Assembly (NCBI GenBank): GCA_020633495.1 | Contig: JACKDR010000007.1 | Location: 62,001 to 126,000 of the forward strand | DNA from: Kofleriaceae bacterium | GTDB taxonomy: Bacteria > Myxococcota_A > Polyangia > Haliangiales > Haliangiaceae | DNA: 64,000 nucleotides | Direction: 5' to 3' | Part shown: positions 1-12,441 of the stretch, in pieces | Position numbering within the stretch: the first letter of the stretch is position 1 | Layout: each line of letters begins with the position of its first letter | Program-made: the position numbers and the translations under genes | Notes under the pieces: model-generated | Told to the model about the DNA's origin: nothing | Database searches by the model: none | The model's input: only the letters and a program-made list of their open reading frames with translations

Positions 1-455
1 ACCCGTTCGGCGCGGTCGGCTACCGCATCGACTGCGACGGCGCCAGCGTCGCCTACGTCGCCGACACCGCGCCGTTCACCGACGTCCTGCACAAGCAGCA
101 CTTCCTGCGCGGGCTCGAGCCGCTGTCCGACGCCGATCGCGAGACCCTGGCGCAGATCCGCGCCGACCTGGTCAAGGCGATCACCCGCTGCGACACGGTC
201 ATCTACGACACCCACTTCCTGCCCGACGAGTACAAGCGGTTCCCGCACTACGGCCACTCGACGCCCGAGCACGCGCTCGCGCTGTGCGTCGAGGCCAAGG
301 TCCGCCGCCTCGTCCTCTACCACCACGCTCCCGGCCACAGCGACGACCTGATGGATCAGGTCGCCAAGGACTACGCGGCCCAGGGCGAGGCGGTCGGCGT
401 CGAGGTGATCACCTCGTTCGAGGGCATGGAGCTCGACATCGAGGGGGCGCCGTGA
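1..455 (+). CDS. MBL-fold metallo-hydrolase, C-terminal part
   Basis: The gene enters from outside the window and is open from base 3 to a TGA at 453-455, giving about 150 residues. Visible motifs are YVADTAPF, a VIYDTHFLPDEY segment, YGHSTPEHAL and LVLYHHAPGHSDD. These fit the C-terminal half of metallo-beta-lactamase-fold phosphodiesterase/hydrolases, with late metal-ligand Asp and His residues in YDTHF and HHAPGHSD. The stop overlaps the GTG start of the next gene (GTGA), and that gene encodes a protein of the same fold, so the pair probably arose by duplication and is translated together. The N-terminal HxHxDH motif lies outside the window, and the substrate cannot be told. Confidence 0.75.
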   Translation, partial: PFGAVGYRIDCDGASVAYVADTAPFTDVLHKQHFLRGLEPLSDADRETLAQIRADLVKAITRCDTVIYDTHFLPDEYKRFPHYGHSTPEHALALCVEAKVRRLVLYHHAPGHSDDLMDQVAKDYAAQGEAVGVEVITSFEGMELDIEGAP

Positions 456-1288
456 AGGTCCGGTTCTGGGGCGTGCGCGGCTCGTTCGCGATGAGTGGGC
501 GCGAGTTCCTGCGCTACGGCGGCAACACGCCGTGCGTCGAGCTGCAGACCGACGACGGCCAGCGCCTGGTGATCGACCTCGGCACCGGCGCCACCGAGCT
601 GGCCAAGTCGCTGATGGGCACCGCGCTGGGCAAGGGCACCGGCGAGCTGCCGATCCTCCTGACCCACACCCACCTCGATCACATCCAGGGCCTGCCGTTC
701 TTCACGCCGTTCTTCCTCGAGGGCAACCACATCAGCATCCACGGCGTCGACCCCGACGGCACGTCGCTCGAGGCCACGCTGCAGAACCAGCTCGCGCCGC
801 ACTACAGCCCGCTGGGCGGGCTCGAGAACCTGTCGGCGCACGTGTCCATCGAGGCGTTCCAGCCCGGCGATCGCCTGGCCCTGGGCCCGTTCAAGATCCG
901 GACCGCGGCGATGCCGCACGCGACGATGCGCACCACCGCGTTCCGCATCGAGGCCGACGGCAAGGTCGTGACGTTCCTGTCCGACGTCGAGTACCCCGAC
1001 CCGGAGGCGCCGGATCCGCAGGCGGTGGCGCTGGCGATGGGCGCCGACCTGCTGATCCACGACGCGATGCACCCCGACGACGAGTACGACCTGCGCCGCG
1101 GCTGGGGCCACTCGCCGGTGTGCGCGGGGATCGCCGTCGCGACCGCGGCGCTGTGCAAGCGGCTGGCGCTGTTCCACCACAGCCCCGACGCCACCGACGA
1201 CCAGATCGACGCCCTGGTGGCGAGCGCCCAGGCGCAGACCAGCATCCCGCTGTTCGCCGCCGCCGAGGGCAGCTACGTCGAGATCTAG
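452..1288 (+). CDS. MBL-fold metallo-hydrolase (cyclic phosphodiesterase-like)
   Basis: This 278-residue protein starts at GTG 452, overlapping the preceding stop by a GTGA junction. The N-terminus MKVRFWGVRGS and the metal-binding THTHLDHIQGLPFF are typical of the MBL-fold family that includes PhnP-like and class-II cAMP phosphodiesterases. Later ligands are in TFLSDVEYP, LLIHDAMHPDDEY, WGHSPV and LALFHHSP. The HxHxDH, Asp and His set looks complete, so it should be an active zinc or binuclear-metal hydrolase in the cytoplasm (no signal peptide). In-frame sequence upstream of 452 is a shadow of the neighbour. Substrate unknown. Confidence 0.85.
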   Translation: MKVRFWGVRGSFAMSGREFLRYGGNTPCVELQTDDGQRLVIDLGTGATELAKSLMGTALGKGTGELPILLTHTHLDHIQGLPFFTPFFLEGNHISIHGVDPDGTSLEATLQNQLAPHYSPLGGLENLSAHVSIEAFQPGDRLALGPFKIRTAAMPHATMRTTAFRIEADGKVVTFLSDVEYPDPEAPDPQAVALAMGADLLIHDAMHPDDEYDLRRGWGHSPVCAGIAVATAALCKRLALFHHSPDATDDQIDALVASAQAQTSIPLFAAAEGSYVEI

Positions 1289-1346
1289 CCGGCCGTAGCC
1301 GGCCGTAGGGCCCGTGCCCGTGCCCGTGCCCGTGCCCGTGCCCGAT
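1287..1346. repeat. Intergenic tandem repeats: 10-bp x2 and CCCGTG hexamer x5
   Basis: Between two convergent genes there are two copies of AGCCGGCCGT (1287-1306), then five perfect CCCGTG units (1311-1340) ending in CCCGATCCG. The same hexamer and the same CCCGAT junction build the long microsatellite at 59855-60130, which is inside a coding region. No gene is visible here. It may also serve as the transcription end for the convergent pair, but I see no clean terminator hairpin. Confidence 0.8.
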
Positions 1347-1382
1347 CCGAAATCCGGGCTCTGAGCCTGGCCGTCGGGCCCG

Positions 1383-2435
<1,053 letters not shown>

Positions 2436-2465
2436 GAAGGTCCCTCGATCCCGGGCTGGCGCCGG

Positions 2466-2496
2466 GTGTGAAAGTGAATACTTCTTCATTTTGAGC
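2466..2496. promoter_or_regulatory. Putative TetR operator/promoter between divergent genes
   Basis: The gap between the ferritin-like gene (start 2435) and the tetR gene (start 2536) contains the only AT-richer stretch of the neighbourhood. It includes an imperfect palindrome, TGAA-TACTTC-TTCA at 2475-2488, with another TGAA copy just before it. A TetR-family repressor normally binds a palindrome in just this position. The assignment rests on position and symmetry only. Confidence 0.4.
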
Positions 2497-2535
2497 GTGC
2501 AACCGAAGCCGCGTCAAGCGAAACTTCGAGGACAC

Positions 2536-3246
2536 ATGGGGTATGAACAGTCCTCGGGGGCCGCTCCCGCCAGCCACGCCGTGAAGACCGACGAGCCAAG
2601 TCCGCAGGAGCTCTTGCTGATCGACGCCACCGCGCGCCGGTTCACGCAGGAGCGCGCCCGCCGGACCTACGAGGCCCTGGTCGCGGCGGCGAGTGACGCG
2701 TTCCTCGAGCACGGCTACGACGCCACCGGCACGCCGGACATCGCGGCGCGCGCCGGGGTCTCGGTCGGCACGTTCTACCGCTACTTCGACGACAAGAAGC
2801 AGATCTACCTGGAGGTCACGCGGCGCCACATGGCCGCGCTCTACCACCAGGTCATGGATCGGCTGACCCCCGAGCGCTTCGCCGGCAAGGAAGCGCGCGC
2901 GACGATCACCGAGACCGTCAACATCCTGTTCGATCAGGTCAACCGGCACCCGACGATGCACCGGGTCTTCCTCGAGATGTCGCTGCGCGACGACGACGTC
3001 ATGGCCCTGCGCCGCGCCTTCGACGCGATCAGCCACGAGCAGCTGACCCGGCTGATCGCGGCGATCTGTCCGGCGGTCGCCGATCCCGAGGCCACCGCGC
3101 TGGTGGTCCTGGTCGCCGCCGGCGAGTGCGCCAGCGTCATCGCCGGCATCCGTGGGCCGCTGCCCATCGACACCGCCCGCAGCAAGGCGGCGCTGTCGTC
3201 GCTGATCCACCGGGCGCTGTTTGGCATCGAGGAGGACGTGAAGTAG
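2536..3246 (+). CDS. TetR/AcrR family transcriptional regulator
   Basis: This 236-residue protein starts at ATG 2536 with a GAGG four bases upstream. Residues about 40-90 form the TetR helix-turn-helix (ALVAAASDAFLEHGYDAT, then DIAARAGVSVGTFYRYFDDK). The remainder is the variable helical ligand domain. It is divergent from the ferritin-like diiron gene and 12 bp ahead of a cupredoxin-type lipoprotein, so it likely represses one or both. The inducer is unknown; a lipid or aromatic substrate of the diiron enzyme would be the simplest guess. Confidence 0.88.
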   Translation: MGYEQSSGAAPASHAVKTDEPSPQELLLIDATARRFTQERARRTYEALVAAASDAFLEHGYDATGTPDIAARAGVSVGTFYRYFDDKKQIYLEVTRRHMAALYHQVMDRLTPERFAGKEARATITETVNILFDQVNRHPTMHRVFLEMSLRDDDVMALRRAFDAISHEQLTRLIAAICPAVADPEATALVVLVAAGECASVIAGIRGPLPIDTARSKAALSSLIHRALFGIEEDVK

Positions 3247-3258
3247 AGTCCGCGCACG

Positions 3259-3642
3259 ATGCGGCTCACCTCCACGCTGTTGACGATCGTCGTCGGGTCG
3301 GTCCTCGCCCTCGGCGCCTGCAAGAAGGACGAGGCCACCAGCAAGCCGGCGGATCCGGTCGGCACGGTCGGCCCCGACGGCATCCGCCGCGTCGCGATCG
3401 AGGCCGGTCGCACCGGCTACAAGCCGGACCGCATCCCCGCCAAGCCCGGCGAGAAGCTGATCCTGGTGTTCACCCGCACCGTCGACGGCGAGTGCCTCAG
3501 CCAGGTCAAGGTCGCCGACGGCGCCCTGACCCCGCTGCCGATGAACACGCCGGTCGAGATCCCGGTGACCGCGCCGGCCAGCGGCGACCTGCGGTTCGCC
3601 TGCGGCATGGACATGCAGACCGGCGTCGTCGCGGTCAACTGA
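3259..3642 (+). CDS. Cupredoxin-like lipoprotein
   Basis: The 127-residue product has a lipoprotein signal (MRLTSTLLTIVVGSVLALGAC, lipobox LGAC, mature Cys at 21). The rest resembles the small cupredoxin_1-type domain: GYKPDRIPAKPGEKLILVF, a central Cys in GECLSQ, and a final FACGMDMQTG segment. Related domains are found attached to copper-handling proteins, where Cys and Met residues can bind copper. It sits 12 bp after tetR and probably shares its transcript. Likely periplasmic-face or outer-membrane anchored; copper binding is inferred from the family, not shown. Confidence 0.72.
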   Translation: MRLTSTLLTIVVGSVLALGACKKDEATSKPADPVGTVGPDGIRRVAIEAGRTGYKPDRIPAKPGEKLILVFTRTVDGECLSQVKVADGALTPLPMNTPVEIPVTAPASGDLRFACGMDMQTGVVAVN

Positions 3643-3678
3643 GCGGCGCGGGCGCGGGCACGACGGCGCGCGGCGCCG

Positions 3679-6393
<2,715 letters not shown>

Positions 6394-6596
6394 GCTCGAG
6401 ACACCGACGTCGCCGGCGGGCGCGCTCGCGCTGGGGAAGGCATGTCATCGTTGCATGGCTGTCGTCAACCGCTCACACGCAAGCCTGGCAAATCGTGACA
6501 GCCGTGGCGACAACCACATCGGCGTCGGTGCCGGTGGGTGGCGGGCGATGTGGGGAAGTGGACCCCCGCAGGCGTCGGCCGCGGGGCCGCGGGGTT

Positions 6597-6851
6597 TCAG
6601 CCGCGTTTCGCGGCCTCCTCGGGCGTCCGGGTGTCCATCGTCAGGGCGTGGATCGGCGCGCTGGGGCCCTCGAGCTCGCGCGCCAGCGCCGCCATCACCA
6701 GGCGGTGGCGCTGGATCAAGGTCTTGCCGGCGAACCCCGCCGACACGATCGTCGCCTTCCAGTGGTCGGCGGTGCCGGTGAGGTCCTCGAGCTGCACGAC
6801 GGCGTCGGGCAGCGCCTCGCGGATCCTGGCGGTGATGTCCTCGGCTCGCAT
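6597..6851 (-). CDS. BolA/IbaG family protein
   Basis: This 84-residue protein matches the BolA family in length and pattern: IREALPDAVVQLEDLTGTADHWKATIVSAGFAGKTLIQRHRLVMAAL. The helix-turn-helix-like second half and the conserved His in HRLV, which binds a [2Fe-2S] cluster with monothiol glutaredoxins in the family, are present. It is the last gene of a three-gene cluster with Kbl and a threonine-dehydrogenase-type epimerase (40 bp gap). It is probably cytoplasmic and involved in Fe-S or iron homeostasis; the link with threonine catabolism is only positional. Confidence 0.85.
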   Translation of the reverse strand: MRAEDITARIREALPDAVVQLEDLTGTADHWKATIVSAGFAGKTLIQRHRLVMAALARELEGPSAPIHALTMDTRTPEEAAKRG

Positions 6852-6891
6852 CGGACCATCCTAGCCGATCGGGATCGCGCCGGCCTCGCGG

Positions 6892-8079
<1,188 letters not shown>

Positions 8080-8127
8080 GTCGTGTCCTCCTCGGGGGCT
8101 TGGGCCGGGGCCGCCGTCGTCGGTGGC

Positions 8128-9108
8128 TCAGGCCCCGGCGGCGCCGGTGCGGGCGAGCAGGGCCCGGATGCGCGGCACCAGGTCGTCGGTCATGGCGTCG
8201 AGATCGAAGCGGGCGCGCCAGCCCCAGTCGGTGGCGGCGGCGCGGTCGTCGAGGGCGCTGGGCCACGAGTCGAGGATGGCCTGGCGCAGCGGCTCGGGGG
8301 CGTAGGTGATGGCGACGCCGGGCACGGCGCGGCCGACGCTGGCGGCGATCTCGTCGGCGCGCGGGCTGAACCCGGCGAGGTTGTAGATGCAGCGGCGCAG
8401 GCGATCGCGGGGCGCCTCGGCGATCTCGGCGAGGGCGCGGACGCCGTCGGGCATGTACATCAGCGGGATGCGGGTGTCGGCCCGGCAGAACGCCTCGTAG
8501 GCGCCGCGGCGGACGCCGTCGACGTACATGAACAGGGCGTAGTCGGACGAGCCGCCGCCGGGCAGGCCGGCGCTGATCAGGCCCGGGAAGCGGACGCCGC
8601 GGCAGTCGACCCAGCCGCGGCGGGTGTAGTACTCGCACAGCAGCTCGCCGGCGGCCTTGGTGGCGCCGTACATGGTCGTGGGGTGCAGCGGGACGTCGTC
8701 GGGCGTGGGGTCGGGCAGGCCGGGGCCGTAGACGGCGATCGAGGACGTGAAGACGAGGCGCGGGACGCCGGTGGCGCGGCAGGCCTCGAGGACGTTCCAG
8801 GTGCCGGTCTGGTTGACGGCGTAGGCCAGCTGCGGCTCGGTCTCGCCCTTGGCGCTGAGGATCGCCGCGAGGTGGAAGACGAGGTCGGGGCGGACGTCGG
8901 CGATCAGGGCGCGGGTGGCGGCCTCGTCGACCACGTCGAGGCCGCGCCAGGAGACGCCGGGGGGATCGTCGGCGGTGACGGCCGCGGGGGGAGGGCGGAG
9001 ATCCGTGGCGACGATCGTCGGCGGGTCGGCGGCGGGGGCGCGGCGGACGAGCTCGGCGATCAGGTCGCGGCCGATCTGGCCGCCGGCGCCGGTGAGGAGG
9101 ATTCGCAT
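8128..9108 (-). CDS. NAD-dependent epimerase/dehydratase, L-threonine 3-dehydrogenase type
   Basis: This 326-residue short-chain-dehydrogenase-like protein has the nucleotide-binding GAGGQIG at residues 7-13, a DVRPDLVFHLAAILS segment and the catalytic YGATKAAGE (Tyr-x3-Lys). The sequence FPGLISAGLPGGGSSDYALFMY is typical of the SDR-type L-threonine 3-dehydrogenases that are unrelated to zinc-type Tdh. The next gene, 48 bp on, is kbl, so together they would oxidise threonine and cleave the product to glycine and acetyl-CoA. Cytoplasmic. First gene of the cluster; its promoter should lie just above 9108. Confidence 0.87.
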   Translation of the reverse strand: MRILLTGAGGQIGRDLIAELVRRAPAADPPTIVATDLRPPPAAVTADDPPGVSWRGLDVVDEAATRALIADVRPDLVFHLAAILSAKGETEPQLAYAVNQTGTWNVLEACRATGVPRLVFTSSIAVYGPGLPDPTPDDVPLHPTTMYGATKAAGELLCEYYTRRGWVDCRGVRFPGLISAGLPGGGSSDYALFMYVDGVRRGAYEAFCRADTRIPLMYMPDGVRALAEIAEAPRDRLRRCIYNLAGFSPRADEIAASVGRAVPGVAITYAPEPLRQAILDSWPSALDDRAAATDWGWRARFDLDAMTDDLVPRIRALLARTGAAGA

Positions 9109-9261
9109 CGGTCGCGGCGCATCATGCCGATCGATGCAGGCGGAGGGAAGGGCGGCGCGAGGGGATCGGAGCGGCGGGCGGTGGCGGCGGCGGCGGCGGC
9201 GGCGGGTGGCCGCGGCGGGTGGCCGCGAGAGGTGGAGAGGTGGCTGGACCGGTCGGGGGGA

Positions 9262-9366
9262 GATCCCGGGGGTGTGGCGGTGGGGAGAGCGCGAGCGCGC
9301 CGGCCCGGTCTGGGAGAGAGCCCGGGGGCGTGGCGGTGGGGAGAGCGCGAGCGCGCCGGCCCGGGT
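9262..9366. repeat. Two near-identical 48-bp direct repeats in a 483-bp gene-free gap
   Basis: Copies at 9262-9309 and 9318-9366 (period about 56 bp) differ at only a few bases and share a core of GGCGGTGGGGAGAGCGCGAG followed by CGCGCCGGCCCGG. They lie in the otherwise non-coding 9109-9591 gap. That gap also has a run of GGC/GGT triplets near 9180-9240 and no reading frame I would believe. Only two copies exist, and the spacer is too short for a CRISPR unit. Confidence 0.85.
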
Positions 9367-9591
9367 CCTGCCGCGCGCGTGGGGGGATCCTCCGCCGGCT
9401 CAAACATCCTCGCGGTGACGAGAGCGCGGGCGGGGGTGCTGGCGCGGGCGGTGACGTGGTCACGTGCTCGCGCGGACCCGCTGCGGAACTCGCCGGCGGA
9501 GGACCCCCGCACGCGCGCGTCACCCGTGCCGGCGTGACGTCGAGCGAGCGCCGCGGCGGACGAGCCGCGGCTCGAGGCAGGAGCGCGGAGC

Positions 9592-10803
9592 TCATGGCGG
9601 TGGCTCCTCGTGGATCGCGCGCTGGACGAGCTGTTCGCGCGAGAGGTCCGCGTGGGTCGCCCGGTCCGCGTGGGTCGCGACCTCGGCTCGTGCTCGCGTC
9701 GTCGTGGGCGGCGCGCCGTAGCGTCGCCCGTCGGCGTGGGTGAACGCGAGGTCGCCCGACGGTGCGCGCGTGATCTGCAGGCGGCCCGCGTGGACCGCGT
9801 CGTGGTGGCCACCGCACAGGCAGATCAGGTTGTCGAGCGTGTGCCGCCCGCCTTGCGCCCGTGGCTGGACGTGGTGCACCTCGATCCAGCGCGATGACCG
9901 GCAGCCCGGTACGCGGCAGCGGTGGTGGTCGCGCGCGATCACGGCGGCGCGGATCCGGGGCGGGATCGTCGGTGTGGCCTTCGCGACCGCTGGTGCGTCG
10001 ACGTTTCCGACTACCTTGGCGTCGCATCGGGCCCGCGCTGCGGTGTGGGCCGGGACCTCGATGGCGCGGCCGCCGCCGGTCTGGGTCGCGCGCTCGCAGC
10101 TCGGGCAGATCGTCAGCGCGAGCTGGTACGCGGCGCGCCCCGGCGCGCGATCGCGGCCGGCTCCGCCGGCCAGCCGGTCGAGGCAGAGCGTGCGCAGTAC
10201 CTCGTCGTCGGACACCGGCGCGCCGTGCTCGAGCTCCAGCGCGAGCCGGGTGTCGCGCCAGATCGCGAAGGTCTCCGCCGAGACGTCGAGCGACAGCGTG
10301 CGGCGGACGTCCTGAGGATCCACCGGGGTGCCGGGCAGGTCGCCCGGCTTGCGCCCGGCGACCATGGCCTCGATCTCGTGCACGGTCTTGCCCGCGGCGG
10401 CGTCGAGCCAGGCCCTTTCGGTGTCGCGCCGGCACACCCGGGTCAGCTCGCGCACGGCGGAGTAGGCGTGGTCGCCACGCGTCAGAGCCGCCGCGGTCAC
10501 CGGCAGGACCTGCAAGGCGGTCGCCACTCGCAGCCGCTCGCGCGCCGCGCGCGGCCCGTAGCCGAGCGTGCGCTCCAGGTACTCGAGCAGCGTCGCGTAG
10601 CCGAAGCGCCGGTGCAGCTCCAGCTGCTGGGCGAGCACGAGACAGCGCGCCTCCTCGGCGTCGAGCGCCGCGCGGCGTCGAGCGACGCCGCGCAGCTGAC
10701 GATCGAGCTGGCGCCAGCTGGAGGACTCCACCACGTCATGTCCACCCCCGGCACCGGCGAACCCGGTCTCCACGGCCACACGCTCGTCATCGCGATCGAA
10801 CAT
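9592..10803 (-). CDS. HNH endonuclease, DUF222/13E12-like
   Basis: I choose ATG 10803, with GGGAGG seven bases upstream, over the longer reading from 11016. The protein is then 403 residues. The first two thirds are helical and Arg-rich like the DUF222 region of 13E12-type repeat proteins. The C-terminal third has an HNH nuclease: ARDHHRCRVPGCRSSRWIEV, then HHVQPRAQGGRHTLDN and CLCGGHHDAVH. The Cys pairs that fold the motif and the catalytic His are present. Such genes are often multicopy and selfish-element-like. It stands alone between repeat-rich gaps, which fits that idea. The biological role is unknown. Confidence 0.85.
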   Translation of the reverse strand: MFDRDDERVAVETGFAGAGGGHDVVESSSWRQLDRQLRGVARRRAALDAEEARCLVLAQQLELHRRFGYATLLEYLERTLGYGPRAARERLRVATALQVLPVTAAALTRGDHAYSAVRELTRVCRRDTERAWLDAAAGKTVHEIEAMVAGRKPGDLPGTPVDPQDVRRTLSLDVSAETFAIWRDTRLALELEHGAPVSDDEVLRTLCLDRLAGGAGRDRAPGRAAYQLALTICPSCERATQTGGGRAIEVPAHTAARARCDAKVVGNVDAPAVAKATPTIPPRIRAAVIARDHHRCRVPGCRSSRWIEVHHVQPRAQGGRHTLDNLICLCGGHHDAVHAGRLQITRAPSGDLAFTHADGRRYGAPPTTTRARAEVATHADRATHADLSREQLVQRAIHEEPPP

Positions 10804-10841
10804 CTCCACACCTCCCTGCGCACGCGCGCATCCCTCCTGTA

Positions 10842-10876
10842 CCACGGGATTTTCGAGCGCTCTCTCGGTCCCGTGG
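10842..10876. promoter_or_regulatory. Inverted repeat in the HNH gene leader
   Basis: Perfect 8-bp arms CCACGGGA (10842-10849) and TCCCGTGG (10869-10876) flank a 19-base core that holds a shorter CGAG/CTCG repeat. The element lies 39-73 bp upstream of the HNH gene start, so it could be an operator or a leader hairpin. No experimental consensus is recognised. Confidence 0.4.
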
Positions 10877-11146
10877 CGCCGAGAAGACGGCCTCGCGGCG
10901 CGGATTCGCCCTCGCGGCTGGCACCACGTCACCACGGCGACCTGCGCGTCTCTGGTGGACGATCGCCGTCGGATTGTCGCCGTCTCGCCGACGTTGCTCC
11001 CGGAACGTGTCAACACGAATCGACACGATCTTCGCGATTGGCTACCGGGCCTTTGTCCGGTCTTCGGCCAAGTCGGATCGGCGCACCCGACCGCGCGTCA
11101 CGGGCGCATCTCCGCCGCCGCCGGCAACGCCCGCGCCCCGCGCCGA

Positions 11147-11178
11147 GGCGCCGGGCCCCCGTCTTCGGGCCCGGCGCC
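11147..11178. terminator. Strong 12-bp GC hairpin
   Basis: GGCGCCGGGCCC (11147-11158) and GGGCCCGGCGCC (11167-11178) form a perfect stem with an 8-base loop. It lies within the 732-bp gene-free stretch 10804-11535, downstream of the minus-strand ferritin-like gene. It may terminate that transcript, although no T-run follows. It could equally be a recombination or structural element. Confidence 0.45.
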
Positions 11179-11243
11179 GGTGGTGGCGGTCGGCACCACG
11201 CCGGCGCGAGCACCGGCGGTCATCGGGGAGACGGGGCGCGTCG

Positions 11244-11399
11244 TCCTCCGCCCTCCGTCCTCCGGCCTCCATCCTCCGCCCTCCGCCCTCTGTCCTCCGG
11301 CCTCCATCGTCCGGCCTCCATCGTCCGGCCTCCATCGTCCGGCCTCCATCCTCCGCCCTCCGTCCTCCGCTCTCCGTCCTCCGCTCTCCGTCCTCCGCC
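11244..11399. repeat. Strand-asymmetric pyrimidine/purine tandem tract
   Basis: About 155 bp consist of degenerate CCTCCG, TCTCCG, CCTCCAT and GTCCGG units, so the plus strand is nearly all pyrimidine with regularly spaced single G or A. The repeated 12-mer TCCGGCCTCCAT is clear at 11310-11352. On the minus strand this is a run of GGAGG/GGCGG blocks, which could form G-quadruplex or triplex structures. All six frames give only repetitive peptides, so I treat it as non-coding. The rest of the 10804-11535 gap has no gene that I can support. Confidence 0.85.
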
Positions 11400-11535
11400 G
11401 CCGTTCGCGCGCGTCGGTCTCGTCCCGGTCCCGCTCTCCAGAGGCTCCGGGAGCCGCGCGTGGGCAGCCTCGCGACGCTTCGCCACCCGCGCCGGCCGCC
11501 CCGCCGCTCGCTCTCCGCCCGCCGCTCGCGCCGCG

Positions 11536-12333
11536 CTACGGCGTCGTCGCCAGCCGCGCGCCCCAGGCCGGGGTCGCGTCGACGCCGCGGGCCGCGAACC
11601 GCGGCTGGTAGTCGCGCGTGAACGTCCGGTGCAGGATCTCGGCGTACTCCGGCGGCGGCGCCAGGCCCCACTCGCGATCGGTGTCGGCCATGATCGCCGA
11701 CGGCTCGTCCATCGCGGCCGGGTTGCCGGTGCCGTAGCTGCGCTCGAGGTCGCCGAACATGCCGGGCAGCTCGGCCTCGAGCAGCGTCGGGATCGCCTCG
11801 GCCATCGGCGTGGTCGCCAGCCAGTCGAGCGCCATCCAGCCGAAGTCGCGGTGGCGGACCTCGTCGCGCAGGATCCGGTCGAGCGCGGTGCGCGCCGACT
11901 TCACGGTGCAGCGCTCGCGCAGGTGCGAGAACAGCGGCACCGCGACGGTCTCGCCGAGGCAGAAGAACCGGACCACCGCGCGCAGCACGTCGTGCTCGAG
12001 CGGGACGTGCAGGCGGCGACCGAGCTGCAGCGAGTCGCGGTCGATGTTGGGCGGCTCGACCCCGCCGGCGTCGAGGTAGACCTCGTGGCTGAGCCGCGAG
12101 TGCACCAGCTCGTCGCCGACGATCACCAGGCCGGCGTCGATGACGTCCGGTGACGCGCCGATCTGGATCAGCCACAGCACCAGGTGCTGGGTGATCGCCG
12201 CCGAGCCGTACTCGGCGGCGATCCGGGCGCGCCACTCGTCGCGGACTCGCGCCGAGGCGGGCGCGCGGGCGGCGGGCTTGCGCCCCGACGCCGTCTTCGG
12301 CGCCCGCGCGGAGCGTGCGGCCTTCTTGGTCAT
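11536..12333 (-). CDS. Ferritin-like domain protein (second diiron protein)
   Basis: The start is ATG 12333 (MTKKAARSARAPK), with AAGGTG seven bases upstream. The product is 265 residues with a basic, Ala-rich N-terminal tail. Helical iron-ligand motifs are VIVGDELVHSRL, FCLGETVAVPLF and ILRDEVRHRDFGW, i.e. two ExxH pairs plus Glu helices. That is the ferritin-like/R2-like diiron set, but it is unlike the protein at 1383-2435 outside these motifs. Cytoplasmic by the lack of a signal peptide. The reaction is unknown; related myxobacterial proteins are annotated only as ferritin-like. Confidence 0.75.
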   Translation of the reverse strand: MTKKAARSARAPKTASGRKPAARAPASARVRDEWRARIAAEYGSAAITQHLVLWLIQIGASPDVIDAGLVIVGDELVHSRLSHEVYLDAGGVEPPNIDRDSLQLGRRLHVPLEHDVLRAVVRFFCLGETVAVPLFSHLRERCTVKSARTALDRILRDEVRHRDFGWMALDWLATTPMAEAIPTLLEAELPGMFGDLERSYGTGNPAAMDEPSAIMADTDREWGLAPPPEYAEILHRTFTRDYQPRFAARGVDATPAWGARLATTP

Positions 12334-12441
12334 CGCGCCCACCTTACCAGAGGTGGTCACGGCTCCGCGCGCCCTCGGGCGCGCAGAGCGCGGCGGCACG
12401 TCGGCCGGCCGCGACCCGGCGTCGCGCCCGCGCGCGGCCGG

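Noticed and set aside
9262..9366. Possible CRISPR array
   Set aside because: There are only two repeats with an 8-bp gap, no spacer of usual length and no cas genes in the window.
10861..11621. Overlapping long frames on both strands in the 10.8-11.6 kb region
   Set aside because: Peptides consist of repeated PPSSALRP or GGRRTEGG strings generated by the pyrimidine tract; no start with a ribosome site and no known motif.
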